Source: Dendrophyllia cribrosa (taxonomy: Eukaryota > Cnidaria > Anthozoa > Scleractinia > Dendrophylliidae). From it: DNA of 64,000 nucleotides. Positions 25,301 through 33,103 of this stretch are shown here, piece by piece (the stretch's first letter is position 1; each line of letters opens with the position of its first letter). The translations under genes were made by a program, and so were the position numbers. The stretch is from the NCBI GenBank assembly GCA_024195265.1, contig JAJLRJ010000001.1, positions 53,765,202 through 53,829,201 on the forward strand, in the 5' to 3' direction. The notes below the pieces were generated by a model that made no database searches, was not told the origin of the DNA, and was given only the letters and a program-made list of their open reading frames with translations.

Positions 25301-28300
25301 TCACCATAACCATCGCCGTCACTATCACCATTACCAACATTCTTGTGGATAGAGACAATTTACCCATGGGAATTGCTTTCGCTGTAGATGCAATTGCATT
25401 TTATTATCCAATCTGAAGCAAGATCGCAAGATCGCGTAATAATATTTCTTTTTCTATTTCAGAGCATCATGCATAAGACGGACGGAGCTGTGACAGAAGC
25501 CGCCATAGATTTTGTCACATATGGTACAAAACCCTCTGGGGACAGGAGTGGGGCGTATTTGTTCCTCCCAGATGGTCCTGCTGAGGTGTGTGTTCTACAA
25601 TACGATAGAATACAATAGACTTTATTTATTGGGCCACGGTGGTAATTAAAGCTACAAGCTTATGGCGCCGTGCATTAAAATAAAATAGAAAAATACTGCT
25701 ATTACTAAAAATACTACCACAACAACTATTATAAAATATTACAATTGTTTCAAAAAATATATTCTAAAGATCTTACAATCGTTAAATCTTCTAAAAAAGT
25801 TCAAAATAACCGTTCGCCATCCCTCCCATCCGTGCTTCCCGTACAGTATGTATTAAATTCTTGATCTGTCATAGTTTTTTTTTTTTTTAAGGATCGTTAC
25901 GGTTAGAGCGTTTTTAAATTGAGTGCTGTGAAACCAAAACCAAAGTAATTACTGTGATCGATCACAACAGACGCAGACAATCCAATGAACCAATCAGAAC
26001 TCGTGGCAAATACATGTAGCCGCCTCCAAGCGCGGGAAAACGCGTGCAGGCAAGTCACGATTGGTTTTGGTTTTACTTCTGATTGGTTGAGAAAGTGGCG
26101 CGAGATTTTTTAGCCAATCACAAAGCGTAGCAATGTAAAACCAAAGCAGTCACGAAATTACTTCGACACTCAATTGAAAACCGCTTTGTTAAAGACACAA
26201 TAAATACTTGGTCTTGTCTTACTTGACTATGTTTGATATTTTTCTGCTGTCGCCCATTGATCTGCAGGCTCACGGCTTACAAGAGCAGCCATCAGTTTAT
26301 GTGAGCAGAGGAAAACTGGTAAGGAGTTCTCTTGAACCTAAAACATGCAATCGATGCCAAACACAGGAAAATGCAGCTATGATTCTGGTTGGCTGGTTGA
26401 AGAAGCTTACCAGTTAGAACCCAGTGCATGTTTGTTTTTAAAAGCGATTACCATATTATGTGGAATAAATGGTGGGTGAGTTTATTTATATTTCAAAAAA
26501 AAATACTGTATATTAATATAGGGCGTTGCAAACACAAACAAGAACAACTTCCTAATTACTTTTGATCGTAAATTAACAAAACCATACAATCAAAAAGCAA
26601 AAAGATTCCGAAAATACGTTGGGAATAGTTATTTTGGAGCGCTTAGTTTTATTTTTAGTAATGGGTTAAAATTGGATTGCATTTTAAGTTTGAACAAGAG
26701 GCAATTTTCATAGTTGGAATTTTTTACTTCCAAACTGTGCTTAAGTTGAAAGTTAAAAACTCATTCTTTTTTTCAAAATAATGTTAACCATCAGCTAATC
26801 GTTAAATAAATTTTATAAGCTAGATACACGTTGACACTGCCCAAGACCAATTACAAAATCATTTTTTTATGCTCTTTCGTCCGTCTGCAGATGCAGGAAG
26901 TTCGAGTCGCCCTTCCTAATGTTGTTCATGTCGTTAGATTGTATTCCACATCTGGTAAGTGTTTCTTAGTTTATACGACTGCAAAGTAGTCACTTTTTTT
27001 AGCCAATCACAGCAAACGCAGTAAATCCATTGAGCCAATCTGAAGACGAACCACATTCATGTAACCGGCGCTAAGCGCGGGAAATCGCGTGCGAGTAAGT
27101 TGTGGTTGGGATTAGTTGCTGATCAGTTGAGAAACTGACGCGAGATTTTTTAGCCAATCACAAAGCGTATTAATGCAAAACCGAGGCAAACGCGAATTGT
27201 TTTTGCCTCTTAGTTAAAGCCGCTCTAAAAATATCGTTCAAAGGAAATCATATTAGCATGCAAGCTAGGGACTAAAATGGTAAATTTGCTGTCGTTTTGT
27301 TGATCACAGGGCCTGAAGGACGAGCTCTTGATATTCAAAACAAAGTGGACATCAGAGATCTCGTCAACAAGGTACAAGTGAGGAGAACTTGCGACAAAAT
27401 TTTGATATAAAAACTAATCTAAGAATATTCCAGTTAGACAGAAAAACTGCGAAGTAGAGCTGTAAGTTGGTTGATTTCGCTTTACTTATCGGTGAGTTTT
27501 AGGTAGTCTTGAAAAGGGTTACAAAACAGTCGAGTATCCCAAACCATTTCGACCTCGGTTGAAGTTAAATTCTCACGCCCTACTGCTCATGGCTTATCAG
27601 TGTCCGTGGGTAATTCAGTGATGGATTCGAGCACGTCAAAACAGACTGTACATCTATCTAACATGTTTTGCAACGAAGTTGCATGAAGATTGCACTAAGA
27701 TTGCACCATCAGTGAAAACAAAGTTACTATAAGTACATCACCAGTTACAGTCCTGGCCCCGGTTGTTCAAAAAGGTGGATAGTGCTATCCATCGGATAAA
27801 TCACTATCCAGTGGATAACACAATTGGCTGCTGGATAGTGATTTATCCGGTGGATAGCGCTATCCACCTTGTGAACAACCGGGGCATGATCTCCTGGACA
27901 AATACAAAAACAAGAGCAATTAGTTAGCACTTCAAATTAAGAGGAATTTGCCCATCTTTTGCTGTAGGAATTAGTAATGAGAATCAAGAGCAATATACAG
28001 AACACTAACAGAGAGTTTTACACCGACTTGAATGGATTTCAGGTAAGTAGCAAATTATTAGAGCTGTTTTCAATTGAGTATCGTGAAACCAAAACCAAAG
28101 TAATCACTCGTGCCAATCGCAACAGCTGCAGACAATCCAACGAACCAATCAAATCTTGAAGCAAATACATGTAGCCGGAGCCAAGCGCGGGAAAACGCGT
28201 GCAAGCGGGTCACTTTTACGTCTGATTGGTTGAGCAAATGGCGCGAATTTTTTAAACCAATCACAAAGCGTAACAATGCAACAACAGAGCAATCGCGAAA

Positions 28301-31300
28301 TTACTTTATTCCAAGCAATTTAGTTAGCTTTTTAGAGAACAAACGAACATTTCAGTGGGAAAATTGGAGCGTTACGCAAAAGAGTCAGGAAAACAAAACA
28401 TAATGGACAAAAGGATAATTTAATTTGTAAGCTAAGAGGAGTATAAAGACTGCTACCGATAATTATTTTTGTTAAAGATTGTTTTCAAAGCCTTTATTAT
28501 GTTTGCCTTTCCTTGTAGATGCAAAAACGTAAAACAATGGATAAAATTCCCATCCAGGCCAATTTTTACCCTCTTCCGTCCATGGCCTTCCTTCAAGATA
28601 AGTCTTCCCGCCTAACACTCCTGTCAGCCCAGTCCAATGGTGTGGCTGGTCTTCATAAAGGTAACTGGCATGACTACCAACGGAATAACCTGCGCCCAGA
28701 CGTCTCGTATTTTCTTTGCTTCACGCGTGAGATAAAGGGAATAGGAGGCAGAAACACGAGCAAAATCGTGTAGGATAGTAGGGAGCTTTAGATTTGAGTA
28801 CGAGTACGAGATTGAGAACGAGTACGACTTTTGAATTTAAAGCCAGTCACGTCCCCAGAGCTGTCGGTCCTTCCTGTTGCAAACCAGAAGATAAGAAGAA
28901 TCTAGGTATAAAAATTTGTGTGTAAATGGTTATTTAGAGCACGCGAACTAAGTTTTAAAAGTCGTCCTCGTACTCAATCTCGTACTCGTCGTCCGATCTA
29001 AAGTCCCCTAAATATAGTAAAATATTAGCAACACCGCGTGTTTGTATGTTGCTTATGCTTGTGCTTTATTCACAAGTGGGAACCACGCTTAATGCGATAA
29101 CGGTAATATGAAGACTTTTTTGACATCATAGGTGAATTTCAAGTGGTTCTTGATCGTCGTCTGTACCAGGATGATAATAGAGGCCTGGGACAGGGCGTGA
29201 CAGATAACAAGGTCACGCCAGCTAACTTTAGACTGATTGTGGAACGATTCAAGACTCCCGATGAACCTGTAAGTACAGCAGTTTAGAGTAAAAATGAAGT
29301 ATTTTGGCATAATTGTTTATAATCTCTTGGTTTTGTCTGATAATGTATTTGGAATCTTATTTCCATACATACAAAGGGTGTATGGCCGGTATCCCTAAAA
29401 AAGGTACTAAAGACAAAAGGTAAAAGTGGTTTATTTGAATGAAATCCTGAATTAATTGCAGACAGTTTTCAGTTTGTTTACACTGGTGCGACGCCCTTCC
29501 CGTGAGCACCCAACAAACTTTTTACTAGTTTCCACGATAACACCAGCTAATTCTTTTAATCATTATTTTCATAACTGAATAAAACATGAATATAATCTTC
29601 GTATATTGTAACTAAAAGCCTGGTCGCACTACAGTCAAAAACAAAAATTAGCCCGTGCAAAATGACATAAAAACAAAAACATTCCACAAAAAGCGTTTCC
29701 CCCCGGAGTGGTTTCTTTTGTTCCTCGATTTTTGCACGGGCTAATTTTTGTTTTTGACTGTAGTGCGACCAGGCCCTAACTCTACTCCCCTGTGATAAAC
29801 GCGAAGCGACAAGATTAAGTTCCATCGTGCTCAACTATGCGAGGAGGCGTGCACGTCAATTAAATTCACGCTCTCTGATTGGCTAACTTGTAAAACAAGT
29901 TGGTTGGGTGCTCACAGTAAGGCGGTCTTCTCTGATTGGCTGAGAAAACAATAAAACAAACAACAGCTAACTTGAAGATATTCATATCTTCATTCACAGT
30001 GAAGATTGAATTCATAATCTCCACATGTGTCGAGATGTGACTTTTCCGCAGTGGACGAATTCTTTGTATTTTACTGAAGTTTATATAATAAAGAAGTATA
30101 TTAAATACGTGAGCACGAGCGTTTGTCTCGTGAGAACACAAACACTGATGAAGGGGTTATCCCCGAAACGTCTGACTGTCTTTGTCACAGTTTTTTTTCG
30201 GCACTCAGTCTTAACTGAATTTCAATATTATCAACTGAATGTCAATGTTTATTGTAAAATATACAACAAACGCAAGACGTTTCCCATTAGAAAGGTAAGA
30301 TCTTACAATGTTTCTATTTCTTCAACAGAATGACAATCCTGTAGCGTACCCCTCCCTCCTCGGGCACCGAATGTTACATCATCTAAATCACCCGCTGTTT
30401 ACGTTATTAACTCCTGCGGAGTCTTCCGACTCCACCAACCTGCAATCGAATTTCAACTGTCTTCTGTCTGATCTACCCAATGATATCTTCATGGTGACAT
30501 TACGTTCAGTTGCGGATAAACAGCGACCTCGACCCAGTGGCGAGGCTCTGTTGGTCCTCCATCGAGAGGGATATGACTGTAATTTTGAATGCAAGTGTCT
30601 TGCAAAGACAAGCAGAGGACAGGTTAGTATGTAATGACACGAGATGGTAGCGATTTCATATTCACATTAGTTGTTGAGCGCTTTTCAATTGAGTGTCGAA
30701 AGCAATTTCGCGGTTGGTTTGGCTTTGCATTGCTACTCTTGGTGATTGGCTATAAAAAAAATCTCGCGCCACTTTATCAACCAATCAGAAAAAAAATCAA
30801 AACCAATCGTTACTTAGGCCTGGTCGCACTACAGTCAAAAACAAAAATCCGTCCGTGCAAAAATCGAGGAAAACAAAAGAAACCGCTCCGGTGGGACACG
30901 CTTTTTGTGGAATGTTTTTGTTTTTATGTCATTTTGCACGGGCTAATTTTTGTTTTTGACTGTAGTGCGACCAGGCTCTTACTCACATGCGTTTTCCCGC
31001 GCTTGGCGCGGCGTGTCTTTGCTTCGAGCTCTGATTGGTTCATTGGATTGTCTGCCTGATCTGATTGGGTAGAGTAATTGCTTTAGTTTTGGTTTCACGA
31101 CACTCAACTGGAAGCCGCTCTAATATAAAAACATAAAAACATTCATGATCTGGTTCTAAAATTTATGCTGTTTAACGGAACAGGCATAAGCTCACATAAA
31201 ATCCTTTTAATTTCACATGAACCGAAAAATAAAATAGACCTCGCTGTTGCGTGATTTTGGGATTTTAACTCGCTTTTCAAGTCCTTCGGGAACGAAGGGA

Positions 31301-32324
31301 AATGCAGTGTTGCGCTAACACGATTCATCTGGCTCAGTTAACTGTTCGAAACTACCTCGTTAGGTAGCAACAATCATGCTCAGAATAAACATGTGTCGAT
31401 CATGATTCGCGCAATGCGCCGCCTGATGTGAACTCTTTGCATAGTGAAACATGTTTCATTCGTGATCAGACTAAACATGTTTCTACATCTACATCTATAA
31501 TTCACAAAGGTTCACAAATTCACAAAGGTTTCCCATACACGTGAATTGGTCAGCTTTCAATAGTTCAGCTTATTAAATAAATGAAATTTTACAATAAATA
31601 TAAATAATCCTATTAAATAAATGTGCGAGAGAAAAAATTAGCTGATTAAGTAAGTTCTAGTTCAATATCAATCTCTGAAACGGCACGTGTAAAGGCATTT
31701 AGTGTGGTAGCTTCAATAATATCATTACTTAAGTTATTCCAGACCTTCACAGTTCTGGATACAAAGCTGTATTTATAAACATTGCTAGAAGCTGATGGCT
31801 GAATAAACTTATGTGTATATGAACGCAGTATAATGCTGTGTTCACACTAGAGCGAAACATATTAAGTCTGATCACGAATGAAGCATGATTCACTGTGAAT
31901 CAGGCGGCGCATTGCGCAAATCATAATCGAAACATGTTTACTCTGAGCATGATTGACACTATTTCGATGTAAGCCGGACGAAACATATTAGCGCAAATGT
32001 GGTCTCCTTGTCAAACCTTGTATTGCTCTTCGACCCTGGGAACGAGGTTGTATATTGAATTGTTAATATAATGAGGTCCTTTCGAGTCATCCTTGTTAAC
32101 CGCGACCTCCCTGTTACTGGGTTTGTAATGTAGCATTGACCAGAGGACGTTTCGTGTTTTTTACTCAACAGGTGAAGTTGAACCACTTGTTCAAGGACTT
32201 ATCCATCGATAGGCTCCAGTCCACCTCTCTGACAATGTTGCACGAGTACCAGGAACTTGATCCCAGCTCTCCTCTAAACGTGGACCCCATGGAACTCTAT
32301 TCCTACAAAATGATGCTCAAGTGA
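4196..32324 (+). CDS. MAN2A1: Golgi alpha-mannosidase II (GH38), 29 exons
   Basis: Spliced exons: 4196-4315, 8467-8724, 9807-9951, 10524-10695, 11078-11211, 11719-11892, 12910-12995, 13672-13772, 14235-14367, 15617-15661, 15936-15987, 17484-17553, 17805-17885, 18742-18924, 19323-19440, 20014-20081, 20689-20767, 23387-23473, 24041-24171, 25128-25230, 25463-25585, 26268-26318, 26891-26954, 27310-27371, 27968-28042, 28519-28660, 29132-29268, 30329-30622, 32172-32324. They sum to 3441 nt, 1146 residues plus stop, close to human MAN2A1 (1144). All introns are GT-AG and phase is continuous. The enzyme is a type II membrane protein of the Golgi. It removes the alpha-1,3 and alpha-1,6 mannoses from GlcNAcMan5GlcNAc2, the step committing N-glycans to complex forms. 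Zinc ligands and catalytic residues are all present: H171, D173, nucleophile D287, acid/base D424, H567. The gene may be the single ancestor of vertebrate MAN2A1 and MAN2A2, so the paralogue number is nominal. Introns hold many transposons. Confidence 0.96.
4962..6352. mobile_element. 1.39-kb inverted-repeat element, copy 1 (MAN2A1 intron 1)
   Basis: Ends are inverted copies beginning GAAGGGCCGAGAGCATGTCC and continuing for about 45 bp (to AAGTCATATAGGC at the inner side). AATT flanks both ends (4958-4961 and 6353-6356). An almost identical inverted copy lies at 50076-51456. The interior holds overlapping small open frames on both strands around 5438-5737 and a tRNA-like unit at 5917-5988 followed by a long T-run. 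No transposase was recognised, so it is probably non-autonomous. Confidence 0.85.
5917..5988 (+). ncRNA. tRNA-like Pol III unit inside the 1.39-kb element
   Basis: The A-box-like word TGGTCTAGTGG and B-box-like word GGGTTCGAATC are spaced as in a tRNA. The unit is followed directly by a run of more than 20 T, a Pol III stop. The T-arm and acceptor stems do not pair properly (CACGC where a complement of CCGGG is expected), so this is a degenerate SINE-type head, not a working tRNA gene. The same unit is kept in copy 2 at 50430-50500. Confidence 0.65.
7005..7170. mobile_element. CAGGG-family MITE with 5-bp duplication (AACTT)
   Basis: Inverted ends CAGGGATGTAGAT and TATCTACATCCCTG bound a 166-bp element. 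AACTT is duplicated at 7000-7004 and 7171-7175. The interior shares GCCGGACAAA and TTCACAGCCGG words with the related element at 42837-42935. Confidence 0.8.
7915..8310 (+). repeat. G-rich minisatellite in MAN2A1 intron 1
   Basis: Three clear units with GGTCACCTGCCTTTCCCATG start at about 8016, 8107 and 8206 (91 and 99 bp apart). Degenerate units lie on each side, including one near 7632. The plus strand is rich in GGGGAGGGT words. Open frames here on either strand simply follow the repeat period. Confidence 0.85.
8467..8724 (+). CDS. MAN2A1: MAN2A1 exon 2: stem region
   Basis: Eighty-six codons (residues 41-126), rich in Lys, Glu, Asp and Gln, with a heptad-like stretch at about 41-85 that could form a coiled coil. 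This is the lumenal stem linking the anchor to the catalytic domain, the least conserved part of the family. The acceptor is CTTTAG and the donor is AAG|GTAAAC. Confidence 0.88.
9807..14367 (+). CDS. MAN2A1: MAN2A1 exons 3-9: GH38 catalytic domain, first part
   Basis: Seven exons encode residues 127-441. Exon 3 ends in PHSHNDPG, carrying zinc ligands H171 and D173 (equivalents of H90 and D92 in Drosophila enzyme numbering). Exon 6 has [14 protein letters not shown] with nucleophile D287. Exon 7 has the [15 protein letters not shown] block and exon 8 has [12 protein letters not shown]. Exon 9 has PLGDDFRY, where D424 is the expected acid/base. Every junction reconstitutes a family-conserved sequence, so the splice choices are secure. 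Confidence 0.94.
10095..10260 (-). repeat. Degenerate CCAAT-rich family fragment
   Basis: Words AACCAATCAGAAGTAAAATC and GTTCTGATTGGTTCATTGGA match, in reverse, the family typified by the copy at 51906-52187. The terminal parts are missing or diverged. It lies in MAN2A1 intron 3. Confidence 0.5.
10822..10885 (-). repeat. tRNA-derived SINE fragment
   Basis: On the minus strand the word CGTAGCTCAGTGGTTAGAGC is a canonical tRNA A-box and D-arm. No B-box follows, so this is a truncated or decayed tRNA-headed repeat, not a tRNA gene. Confidence 0.45.
14510..15454. mobile_element. 945-bp element with TA-flanked inverted ends
   Basis: Terminal inverted repeat GCCCAATTTCGATA and its complement lie inside TA dinucleotides (14508-14509, 15455-15456), as for Tc1/mariner-type insertions. 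A second inverted pair (about 14528-14560 and 14605-14648, with ACGAGGCTTA and TAAGCCTCGT) sits at the left end. Three 33-bp tandem units with CACTGCGCC and AACACATTTTGGGCCA follow at 14757-14845. No transposase was recognised. Confidence 0.7.
15617..18924 (+). CDS. MAN2A1: MAN2A1 exons 10-14: catalytic domain end, last zinc ligand
   Basis: Five exons encode residues 442-585. Exon 10 is only 45 nt. Exon 12 ends in [10 protein letters not shown] and exon 13 starts [14 protein letters not shown], both strongly conserved in the family. Exon 14 carries [19 protein letters not shown], with H567 as the fourth zinc ligand. The intron after exon 11 (15988-17483) holds two adjacent MITEs. Confidence 0.93.
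16471..16705. mobile_element. MITE with CCGGGTTGTTCAAA ends, copy 1
   Basis: Inverted ends CCGGGTTGTTCAAA and TTTGAACAACCGGG with words CTAACCCAGG and GGTTAACTTTTAATCC inside. A second copy lies at 52227-52478. The right end is only about 10 bp from the TTAA element that starts at 16720. Confidence 0.75.
16720..17182. mobile_element. TTAA-flanked MITE with long inverted arms, copy 1
   Basis: Ends AGTGCACCTAAACCC and its complement, with inverted similarity extending about 150 bp inward (GTTAGTGAGTTATAGAGATT, GCTAATTAGATGACGTCA). TTAA flanks both ends at 16716-16719 and 17183-17186. A second copy is at 54783-55231. TTAA targets suggest piggyBac-type mobilisation (inference). Confidence 0.85.
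19323..32324 (+). CDS. MAN2A1: MAN2A1 exons 15-29: C-terminal beta domains
   Basis: Fifteen exons encode residues 586-1146, the middle and C-terminal beta-sandwich part of GH38 enzymes. Recognisable blocks are [10 protein letters not shown] in exon 21, FYTDLNGFQ in exon 25, RLTLLSAQS in exon 26 and a [10 protein letters not shown] stretch in exon 27. The tail ends YSYKMMLK at TGA 32322-32324. Exon 28 (294 nt) is the largest; exon 22 is 51 nt. Intron 17 (20768-23386) contains an unusual TTCGATT-rich block and a hydrophobic minus-strand open frame. Confidence 0.92.
20994..21164. repeat. Tandem duplication, 77-bp unit
   Basis: A 77-bp segment starting GGCTAAGCGGAACGAATCGA is present at 20994-21070 and again at 21088-21164 with almost no changes, separated by a 17-bp spacer. 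It lies in MAN2A1 intron 17. Function unknown. Confidence 0.85.
21385..22515. repeat. TTCGATT-dense blocks flanking a hydrophobic open frame
   Basis: Two blocks (about 21385-21560 and 22360-22515) are packed with TTCGATT and its complement in both orientations. A 48-bp segment starting GTGAGTTCGATTAAGTTCGA occurs in the same orientation at 21490-21537 and 22459-22506. Between them the minus strand (22270 down to 21749) stays open for 174 codons without an early ATG. It is Ser/Thr/Asp-rich for about 85 residues, then has two or three strongly hydrophobic segments. This could be a decayed transposon with subterminal repeats. The family was not recognised. Confidence 0.55.
22757..22940 (-). repeat. 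Old interspersed repeat, second copy
   Basis: Reverse-orientation match to 430-838 and uninterrupted where that copy has its insertion. Words include TGCGCCTGTATCGGGCGCAT and ACAGTCTTGTGTCTTACTTG. It lies in MAN2A1 intron 17. Confidence 0.6.
24237..24595. mobile_element. TTAA-flanked MITE (ACACGAAGTTCC ends)
   Basis: Inverted ends ACACGAAGTTCCGGTATAAA and TTTATACGGGAACTTCGTGT lie directly inside TTAA (24233-24236 and 24596-24599). The element is 359 bp, lies in MAN2A1 intron 19 and has no coding potential. Confidence 0.8.
24720..24858 (-). mobile_element. tRNA-headed SINE
   Basis: Minus strand reads CTTGTAGCTCAGTGGTAGAG (A-box), then GGATTTGAAACATG in the B-box position. A tail follows with a CTGAAAAATTTTTTCAG hairpin and TGATGATCACATTC. 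The acceptor stem does not pair, so it is a retroposed repeat, not a tRNA gene. Confidence 0.55.
25905..26186 (+). repeat. CCAAT-rich inverted-repeat family, copy A
   Basis: Starts AGAGCGTTTTTAAATTGAGT and ends with the complement (ACTCAATTGAAAACCGC). The interior has several CCAATC and GATTGG words and GCGCGGGAAAACGCG. It is in MAN2A1 intron 21. Related copies: 26985-27232, 28061-28316, 30674-31123, 45875-46012, 51906-52187. Confidence 0.75.
26985..27232 (+). repeat. CCAAT-rich family, copy B (diverged)
   Basis: Shares AGCCAATCACA, GCGCGGGAAATCGCGTGCGA and GCGCGAGATTTTTTAGCC-like words with copy A but has lost a clear left end. The right end reads AAGCCGCTCT. It is in MAN2A1 intron 23. Confidence 0.6.
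27757..27884. mobile_element. Near-palindromic MITE, CCCCGGTTGTTCAA ends
   Basis: The 128-bp stretch folds almost end to end: CCCCGGTTGTTCAAAAAGGT pairs with the complement at 27862-27884. Internal GGATAGTGCTATCCATCGGA words are also palindromic. The ends resemble the CCGGGTTGTTCAAA family at 16471 and 52227. A diverged relative may lie at about 35920-36010. Confidence 0.75.
28061..28316 (+). repeat. CCAAT-rich family, copy C
   Basis: Left end AGAGCTGTTTTCAATTGAGT is clear. The interior has ACGAACCAATCAAATCTTGA and AAGCGCGGGAAAACGCGTGC. The right end is decayed. In MAN2A1 intron 25. Confidence 0.65.
28781..29007. mobile_element. Foldback MITE (GTACTCGTCGTCC ends), copy 1
   Basis: Inverted arms with GAGTACGAGATTGAGAACGA on the left and CTCAATCTCGTACTCGTCGT on the right. 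The ends read CTTTAGAT and ATCTAAAG followed by CCCC. Another copy with inverted interior is at 59788-60015. In MAN2A1 intron 26. Confidence 0.75.
29616..29775. mobile_element. MITE with 4-bp duplication (CTAA), copy 1
   Basis: Ends GCCTGGTCGCACTACAGTCA and complement, with about 45-bp inverted arms. CTAA is present on both sides (29612-29615, 29776-29779). A second copy at 30817-30977 has its interior inverted. The two lie on either side of MAN2A1 exon 28. Confidence 0.8.
30145..30172 (+). ncRNA. Hammerhead-like motif, possible Penelope-type element end
   Basis: The order CTGATGA, A, GGGG, TTAT, CCCC, GAAAC, GTC matches the conserved core and stem II of a hammerhead ribozyme, with one extra A before stem II. 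Such motifs are known in terminal repeats of Penelope-like retroelements. Stem III and stem I pairing are not convincing here and no reverse transcriptase is visible nearby, so activity is doubtful. Confidence 0.35.
30674..31123 (-). repeat. CCAAT-rich family, copy D, interrupted by a MITE
   Basis: Reverse-orientation copy. The left part (30674-30816) and right part (30978-31123) join cleanly when the MITE at 30817-30977 and one CTTA are removed; the join aligns base for base with other copies. The ends read GAGCGCTTTTCAATTGAG and GACACTCAACTGGAAGC. In MAN2A1 intron 28. Confidence 0.75.
30817..30977. mobile_element. MITE with 4-bp duplication (CTTA), copy 2
   Basis: Same family as 29616-29775, inserted within the older CCAAT-rich repeat. 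CTTA is duplicated at 30813-30816 and 30978-30981. This is a clear nested insertion with an inferable empty site. Confidence 0.85.
31371..31955. mobile_element. Inverted-repeat element, MAN2A1 last intron
   Basis: Arms of about 110 bp: AATCATGCTCAGAATAAACA near the left end and the complement at the right. Inside the arms GCGCAATGCGCCGCCTGAT pairs with ATCAGGCGGCGCATTGCGC with small changes. The centre (about 31490-31840) is unrelated and resembles a fragment of another repeat. Confidence 0.65.
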
Positions 32325-32417
32325 CGACTCTTCGTGCGATTTTACATGGAGTGAATTTTTATACAGCAGTGTTAACAGCTTCAAGGTACATGAAACTGTT
32401 AACAGACAGACTCTATC

Positions 32418-32451
32418 TGTAGACAGAGCTGTTGACCCAGCTCTGTCTACA
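32418..32451 (+). promoter_or_regulatory. Perfect hairpin in MAN2A1 3' UTR
   Basis: TGTAGACAGAGCTG pairs perfectly with CAGCTCTGTCTACA around a TTGACC loop; one more C-G pair extends the stem to 15 bp. It starts 94 nt after the stop codon, so it should lie in the mRNA. Function unknown; too short for a typical microRNA precursor. Confidence 0.6.
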
Positions 32452-32555
32452 GGGGATGTACTCGGCTTCAGTTAAAGGACCATTTTACTGGTGGCGAAAC
32501 GAAAATCGGATTACAGCATTGAACAAACTCGCACAAACGAACGAAAAAAACAAAA

Positions 32556-33103
32556 ACTTACGAACCGGTTTTGGTCACTCGAAGTGTTTTCCTGGTTGAT
32601 AAACAACTTGTCGAAACTGAGGCAGCTGAGGCGTTCGCACTATGGTTTTGCACGCAAATTTTAGGCTTCGTTGTTTACGAATGGTAATGAAATTTGATAA
32701 TTCGTCAGGGGGGTAACACCATACCCTGGGGTGTAGTTCTCAGGCATATATGTGTTGTAGTTCAATTTTATCCTTGGTTCAAATTTTATTTTTCTTTGTT
32801 TAAAACTCATTATCATACATTACCATGGCCAAAAACAAAGGAAAATAAAATTTGAACCAAGGATAAAATTGAACCACAACATATGCTCCAATGGAGCCAT
32901 TGTTTGTGAGCATTCGCCAATTGTATGTCAAGCATACGGTAAAGGTAATTCGGTCCCCCCTGACGAATTGTCAAATTTAATTACCATTCGTAAACAACGA
33001 AGCCTAAAATCTGCCTGCAAGACCATAGCGCGAATGCCGCAGTTTCGACAAGTTGTTTATCAAAAAGGAAAATACCAAGAGTGACCAAAACCGGTTCGTA
33101 AGT
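32556..33103. mobile_element. Foldback element downstream of MAN2A1
   Basis: Long inverted arms: CTTACGAACCGGTTTTGGTC at the left and its complement at the right, continuing through AGGCTTCGTTGTTTACGAAT. A second inverted pair lies near the centre (TTTTATCCTTGGTTCAAATT and complement, 32760-32880). The right arm stays open for 71 codons by chance. Confidence 0.75.

Noticed and set aside
25265..25345. Coding extension of MAN2A1 exon 20 with Ile/Thr/Val repeats
   Set aside because: This is read-through of an ATC/ACC microsatellite after a good donor at 25230/25231; the in-frame join to exon 21 matches the family instead.
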